Source: Asticcacaulis sp. YBE204 (lineage in GTDB: Bacteria; Pseudomonadota; Alphaproteobacteria; Caulobacterales; Caulobacteraceae). Taken from it: DNA of 64,000 nt. The translations under genes and the position numbers were made by a program. Every line of letters starts with the position of its first letter. The stretch's first letter is position 1. Positions 60,533 through 64,000 of the stretch are shown here, in pieces. The stretch is from contig NZ_AWGF01000002.1 in the NCBI RefSeq assembly GCF_000495855.1, forward strand, positions 310,001 through 374,000, in the 5' to 3' direction. Below the pieces are notes generated by a model. That model worked only from the letters and a program-made list of their open reading frames with translations, had not been told where the DNA came from and did no database searches.

Positions 60533-60790
60533 ATGGCCACGATGAACATTTCCCTGCCCGAACAGATGAAGGCCTGGGCCGAAGCACAGGCGGAAACGGG
60601 TCGCTACAGCAATACCAGCGATTACGTGCGCGACCTGATCCGCCGGGATCAGACACGGGCTGAAAAGATCACCGCCATGCAGGCGAAAATCGACGAGGGT
60701 ATGGCTAGCGGGATTAGCCCTCACTCCGTGTCTGAGATACTTGAAATGGCTCGTAAACGCGCCGCTGAACTGGGATACAATAAGCCGTGA
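60533..60790 (+). CDS. parD: ParD-family antitoxin
   Basis: An 85-residue ribbon-helix-helix antitoxin. The N-terminal 'ATMNISLPEQMKAWAEAQAETGRYSNTSDYVRDLIRRDQ' binds DNA and represses its own operon, and the C-terminal helix neutralises the toxin. An AAGGAG site precedes the ATG. The downstream toxin gene starts at a GTG that overlaps this stop (GTGA), giving tight translational coupling. It is type II toxin-antitoxin of the ParDE group. Confidence 0.94.
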   Translation: MATMNISLPEQMKAWAEAQAETGRYSNTSDYVRDLIRRDQTRAEKITAMQAKIDEGMASGISPHSVSEILEMARKRAAELGYNKP

Positions 60791-61083
60791 CTTTCCGACT
60801 AAGCGCAGCAGCCGAAAACGACCTCACAGACATATACCTGTTCGGGCGTAAGGTTTTCGGCTTACGTCAGACCGAAGCCTATTATGACTCACTGATCAGG
60901 ACTTTCGATCTTCTATCGGAGTTTCCCACACTGGGTCGTATAAGGTATGAAGTCGAATCTCCGGCCTATATGCATCCGTTCAAATCACACCTGATCTTTT
61001 ACCTGCGAGACGACAACGGCATAACCATCCTTCGCATTCGCCACGCTTCGGAAAACTGGAGCGAGGCGGAGAGCGACTCATAA
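60787..61083 (+). CDS. parE: ParE-family toxin
   Basis: A 98-residue RelE/ParE-fold toxin, with the GTG start at 60787. Family parts are 'FRLSAAAENDLTDIYLFGRKVFGLRQTEAYYDSLIRTFDLLSEFPTLGR' and a C-terminal 'FKSHLIFYLRDDNGITILRIRHASENW'. ParE toxins poison DNA gyrase rather than cutting mRNA. The gene lies between the helicase and a ChaA-type antiporter, in a block that is compact in other alphaproteobacteria, which suggests insertion. Its end overlaps the antiporter stop by 6 bp. Confidence 0.93.
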   Translation: MTFRLSAAAENDLTDIYLFGRKVFGLRQTEAYYDSLIRTFDLLSEFPTLGRIRYEVESPAYMHPFKSHLIFYLRDDNGITILRIRHASENWSEAESDS

Positions 61084-62154
61084 CCCCAGAAACGACAGCA
61101 TGAGGAACGCACAAAACAGTACGAAATGCGTCGTGCCTTCGATGGCGTTGGTCTGACCGTCGTTCAGGTTGATGGCTGCGACCAGAAGCGTCAGCGCCGT
61201 CATGATACTTTGCGCGGGCGTCAGGGCCATGTGGATCTGCTGATTGTTGAACAGGGCCAGAAGCTCGATCACCGGCACGGTCAGGACCACGGTCGACAGC
61301 GACGCCCCCAGCGCGATGTTAATTACCGGCTGCATCCGGTTGGCCAGCGCCGCGCGCAGGGCGGTCAGGATTTCCGGGCTGGCCGAAATGGTCGCCACGG
61401 TCAGGGCCGAGAAGATCGGCGGGATGCCGGCGCCTTCAAGCCCCACATCCAGCGTCTTCGACATCACCTCGGCCAGCAGGCCGATCAGGATCAGCCCCGC
61501 CACGAGAATGATCGCCGAATGCGCGGTCTTGCCGCCGTGGACGTGGTGTTCCTCGCCCGACGCCGCATAGGTATAGGCAAAGAAATAGCTGTGCTTCGTC
61601 GTCTGAAGGCGCAGAAACATGGCATAGAGGAAGATCATGATTCCGATGGAGAACATCGAATAGACCTTCCAGTGGGCGACCGGCACAAACTCCGGCACCA
61701 GCATCGACACGCCCATCCCCGTCATGATCATCACGATATAGGTCTTGCCCGACGCGTCGTTATAGGGCTGCTCGCCGTGTTTCAGGCCGCCCATGATCGC
61801 CGCGATGCCGATAATGCCGTTCATGTCGAGCATCACCGCCGAATAGATGGTGTCGCGCGCCAGAGTCGGATTGTGCGCGTTCGACAGCATGATGGCCAGG
61901 ATCACCACCTCGACCAGCACCGCCGACAGGGTCAGGATCATGGTGCCGTAGGGCTCGCCCACCTTCTCGGCGAGGATTTCCGCATGGTGCGCTACCCGCA
62001 GTGAGGCCATGATGATCACCGCGATCAGGGCCAGCGCCGCGATCAGCGACACGGTCTGACCGGCGTGAATGATCGAATGCTCCAGCGGCATGGCCACGAA
62101 CGCGACGATCAGCGCGATCAGCAGGAAAGTTTCTTTCTTAAGCGCGGCCCACAT
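61078..62154 (-). CDS. chaA: ChaA-type calcium/sodium:proton antiporter
   Basis: A 358-residue inner-membrane cation antiporter. The two inverse alpha repeats are visible: 'HHAEILAEKVGEPYGTMILTLSAVLVEVVILAIMLSN' and 'IPPIFSALTVATISASPEILTALRAALANRMQPVINIALGASLSTVVLTVPVIELLALF'. A His-rich acidic loop ('SGEEHHVHGGKTAHS') lies between. ChaA exports Ca, Na or K in exchange for protons. I start at the ATG at 62152-62154, with GGGGAT upstream; the longer in-frame reading overlaps the S4 gene. It is convergent with ParE. Confidence 0.92.
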   Translation of the reverse strand: MWAALKKETFLLIALIVAFVAMPLEHSIIHAGQTVSLIAALALIAVIIMASLRVAHHAEILAEKVGEPYGTMILTLSAVLVEVVILAIMLSNAHNPTLARDTIYSAVMLDMNGIIGIAAIMGGLKHGEQPYNDASGKTYIVMIMTGMGVSMLVPEFVPVAHWKVYSMFSIGIMIFLYAMFLRLQTTKHSYFFAYTYAASGEEHHVHGGKTAHSAIILVAGLILIGLLAEVMSKTLDVGLEGAGIPPIFSALTVATISASPEILTALRAALANRMQPVINIALGASLSTVVLTVPVIELLALFNNQQIHMALTPAQSIMTALTLLVAAINLNDGQTNAIEGTTHFVLFCAFLMLSFLGL

Positions 62155-62274
62155 GGCGAATCCCCAGCACCTTACTCTTTGCAATCGGTTTCCACGACTG
62201 CGGCACGGATCGCAAAGAATCAACCTTTTTTGGCAAACGGAGCCTGATATATTGCTGCAAACGTAAGGATACGC

Positions 62275-62568
62275 ATGACCGAAGCCCTGGAAACCTGTCG
62301 CATCGATGTCTGGTTGTGGCGCGCCCGCTTTTTCAAGACCCGCGCCCTGTCGGCGAAATTCATCGAAGGCGGCACGATCCGGCAGGAGCGTTTCGCTCAG
62401 ACGACGCGCCTGTCGAAACCCGGCCATACGATCCGCCCCGGCGACCGCCTCATCTTCGTCATCGGGCAGCGGATGATCGACGTCCGCGTCCTCGATACGG
62501 GCGAACGGCGCGGCCCGGCCAGCGAGGCGCAAACCCTTTACGAACGACTTGATAAGGCACCGGAGTAG
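62275..62568 (+). CDS. S4-domain RNA-binding protein (Hsp15-like)
   Basis: A 97-residue protein with an S4 RNA-binding domain: 'CRIDVWLWRARFFKTRALSAKFIEGGTIRQ' is the helix-loop-helix and 'SKPGHTIRPGDRLIF' closes the motif. It is related to HslR/Hsp15, which rescues stalled 50S subunits carrying nascent chains. In many alphaproteobacteria such a gene sits directly between the Suv3-like helicase and fdxA, as it does here if the ParDE-antiporter insert is ignored. Confidence 0.88.
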   Translation: MTEALETCRIDVWLWRARFFKTRALSAKFIEGGTIRQERFAQTTRLSKPGHTIRPGDRLIFVIGQRMIDVRVLDTGERRGPASEAQTLYERLDKAPE

Positions 62569-62793
62569 CCGCGCTCAATATCGAGAATGTTTTGCAGTCG
62601 CAAAATCGATCCGCAACTTAGTAAAATCCTTTGCGCGGTTTAGTAAAAATCGAGACGCGCCGGGGCCTTAAGCCTTGACACTCAGCCGCGCAAAAGTCAT
62701 GACGCCACAGTCCGGCGCATCAACTTTGCGACGGCGCCGCACCATCTTTGTCCGGCCCCACGGCTGGCTCCTAATCAGGTTTCAAGAGTTCCG

Positions 62794-63135
62794 ATGACCT
62801 ATATCGTCACTGACCCCTGCGTGAAATGCAAGTTCATGGATTGCGTTGAAGTCTGTCCGGTGGACTGCTTCTACGAAGGCGAGAACTTCCTCGTCATCAA
62901 TCCGGACGAGTGCATCGACTGCGGCGTGTGCGAGCCGGAATGCCCTGTGGATGCCATCAAGCCGGACACCGAGGACGAGCCCGACGGCAAGTGGCTTGAG
63001 GTCAATTCGCAATATTCGCGCGTCTGGCCAAACATTTCGGTCAAGGGCACCCCGCCCGCCGACCGTGAAGACTTCGAGCGCGAAACCGGCAAGTTCGAGA
63101 AGTACTTCTCGGAAAAGCCCGGCGACGGCAAGTAA
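62794..63135 (+). CDS. fdxA: seven-iron ferredoxin FdxA
   Basis: A 113-residue 3Fe-4S/4Fe-4S ferredoxin. The cysteine pattern is exactly that of Azotobacter ferredoxin I shifted by one: Cys9, Cys17 and Cys50 for the 3Fe cluster and Cys21, Cys40, Cys43 and Cys46 for the 4Fe cluster. Cys25 is the extra free Cys. The '[20 protein letters not shown]' segment and the C-terminal '[17 protein letters not shown]' are typical. It is a low-potential electron carrier. The gene that normally follows in related genomes (CarD-type) is not here. Confidence 0.96.
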   Translation: MTYIVTDPCVKCKFMDCVEVCPVDCFYEGENFLVINPDECIDCGVCEPECPVDAIKPDTEDEPDGKWLEVNSQYSRVWPNISVKGTPPADREDFERETGKFEKYFSEKPGDGK

Positions 63136-63150
63136 GACGCCGGGAACTTC

Positions 63151-63819
63151 ATGCCGGTTCCCGCCCCTATCGAAGCCCTGAGCACGGCCCTCTACTGGCT
63201 CGACTACGCCGCCGTGGCCGTTTTCGGCGCATCCGGCGCCATTGCGGCGGCGCGCGCCCGGCAGGACATCATCACCTTCGGCTTTTTCGCCGCCATCACC
63301 GGCGTTGGTGGCGGCACGCTGCGCGACGTGCTGATCGGCGCGCCGGTCTTCTGGGTGCAACGCCCCAGCTATATCATCGTCTGCCTGCTGGCGGCGCTCG
63401 CCGTGTGGTGTCTGGCGCCGAAAAGCGCCTCGCCTCACCCCGACGGCAAACCCGGCAAGCGCCTGATGGCAATGATGTGGCTCGATGCGCTCGGCATGGC
63501 CGCCTACGCGGTGGTCGGTAGCGCCAAGGCGCTCAATCTGGGGGTCGCGCCGTTTTCGGCGGTCGTGATGGGCGTCCTGACCGCCGCCTTCGGGGGCGTG
63601 ATCCGCGACGTGCTCGCCGGAGAGCCCAACCTGCTGCTGCGCCGGGACATCTATATTACCGCCGCACTGCTGGGGGCCTGCGTCTTCGTCGGCCTAAGCC
63701 TGCTCGGTCTAAGCTTCTGGCCAGCGGGTTTGAGCGGGTTCGCCGCCGCCTTCGCGTTGAGAGCCGCCGCGATTCACTGGACGTGGTGCCTGCCTGCCTT
63801 CGGTGCGCCGCCTAAATAA
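63151..63819 (+). CDS. TRIC/UPF0126-family membrane protein
   Basis: A 222-residue protein with seven hydrophobic helices in two similar halves of three plus one. The two glycine motifs are 'FFAAITGVGGGTLRDVLIGAPVFW' and 'VLTAAFGGVIRDVLAGEPNLLL', which mark the bacterial TRIC (YicG/UPF0126) family. TRIC proteins form monovalent cation channels as trimers. The gene starts 15 bp after fdxA and may share its transcript. No gene is seen in the remaining 180 bp of the window. Confidence 0.92.
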   Translation: MPVPAPIEALSTALYWLDYAAVAVFGASGAIAAARARQDIITFGFFAAITGVGGGTLRDVLIGAPVFWVQRPSYIIVCLLAALAVWCLAPKSASPHPDGKPGKRLMAMMWLDALGMAAYAVVGSAKALNLGVAPFSAVVMGVLTAAFGGVIRDVLAGEPNLLLRRDIYITAALLGACVFVGLSLLGLSFWPAGLSGFAAAFALRAAAIHWTWCLPAFGAPPK

Positions 63820-64000
63820 CCATTCCATATGAAAAATTTATTTCGCTGCCGGAATGCCTGAGCGCCCCGACGCCCTTATTGCCGCCTTATGTCTATACTT
63901 TCATCCACAGAGTTTTTTATCCCCGTCGCAGCGACTCTCAGGGTTAAAAGGCGTGCTCCGGACAGCTATACGCCCCACCCCTCATATTAACCCTATTTTT

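Noticed and set aside
1-64000. CRISPR arrays, prophage or insertion sequences
   Set aside because: No regularly spaced direct repeats, integrase, transposase or phage structural genes were seen on either strand.

Overview
The window looks like a chromosomal stretch of an alphaproteobacterium, most likely family Caulobacteraceae (Caulobacter/Asticcacaulis type). Evidence: high GC, dense short operons, two large TonB-dependent receptors, a phasin, a PraR-like XRE regulator, a Suv3-type helicase near an S4-domain protein and FdxA, and a NodT-type efflux system. The genus is an inference; no rRNA is present. No phage, insertion sequence, CRISPR array or classical genomic island was found. The accessory DNA consists of small palindromic repeats and one ParDE toxin-antitoxin pair.

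Layout. 0-2 kb: partial conserved gene, then a PadR / HAAS (DUF1700) / GIN (DUF2807) operon. 2-6.6 kb: ubiA, a DUF3298 lipoprotein, a METTL20-like methyltransferase, a VOC protein and a GT39 mannosyltransferase whose start lies inside a repeat. 6.6-13.5 kb: an M16 protein with all zinc ligands lost, an XRE regulator, hisN, a lipase-like hydrolase and an exported methyltransferase-like lipoprotein. 13.6-16.3 kb: bfr and bfd iron storage with a perfect palindrome, a DUF2945 protein, OmpW and a rhodanese. 16.3-20.1 kb: sulfate-binding protein, TonB receptor and YezD, a probable sulfur-scavenging operon. 20.4-29.4 kb: chemoreceptor, a small divergent regulatory module, three co-transcribed envelope genes (unknown, M48 peptidase, lipoprotein), hemN and an EamA exporter. 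29.6-34.2 kb: catalase, a TspO-like membrane protein, a PhnA-domain protein and a flavin monooxygenase.

34.1-38.6 kb: nupC and rutBCDA, for pyrimidine nucleoside import and uracil ring opening; rutE, rutF and rutG are absent here. 38.7-44.7 kb: acs followed by a NarL-type regulator and an SLC5-fused hybrid kinase, matching the CrbS/CrbR acetate switch; the regulator seems to start at CTG. 44.8-50.5 kb: a TTG-initiated TonB receptor divergent from an S9 peptidase. 50.5-55.6 kb: an NodT-EmrA-EmrB efflux operon with a divergent TetR gene; two identical 15-bp palindromes flank a clear promoter. 55.7-64 kb: phasin, MOSC protein, a frameshifted endonuclease III-like gene overlapping tRNA-Arg(CCT), the Suv3-like helicase, ParDE, a ChaA-type antiporter, an S4 protein, FdxA and a TRIC-family protein.

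Most genes are recognisable housekeeping or envelope functions. The best leads are the pseudo-M16 protein, the CTG-started CrbR beside acs, the operator pair of the efflux operon, the repeat-supplied start codon of the mannosyltransferase, the sulfur-type TonB operon and the uncharacterised M48 envelope trio.
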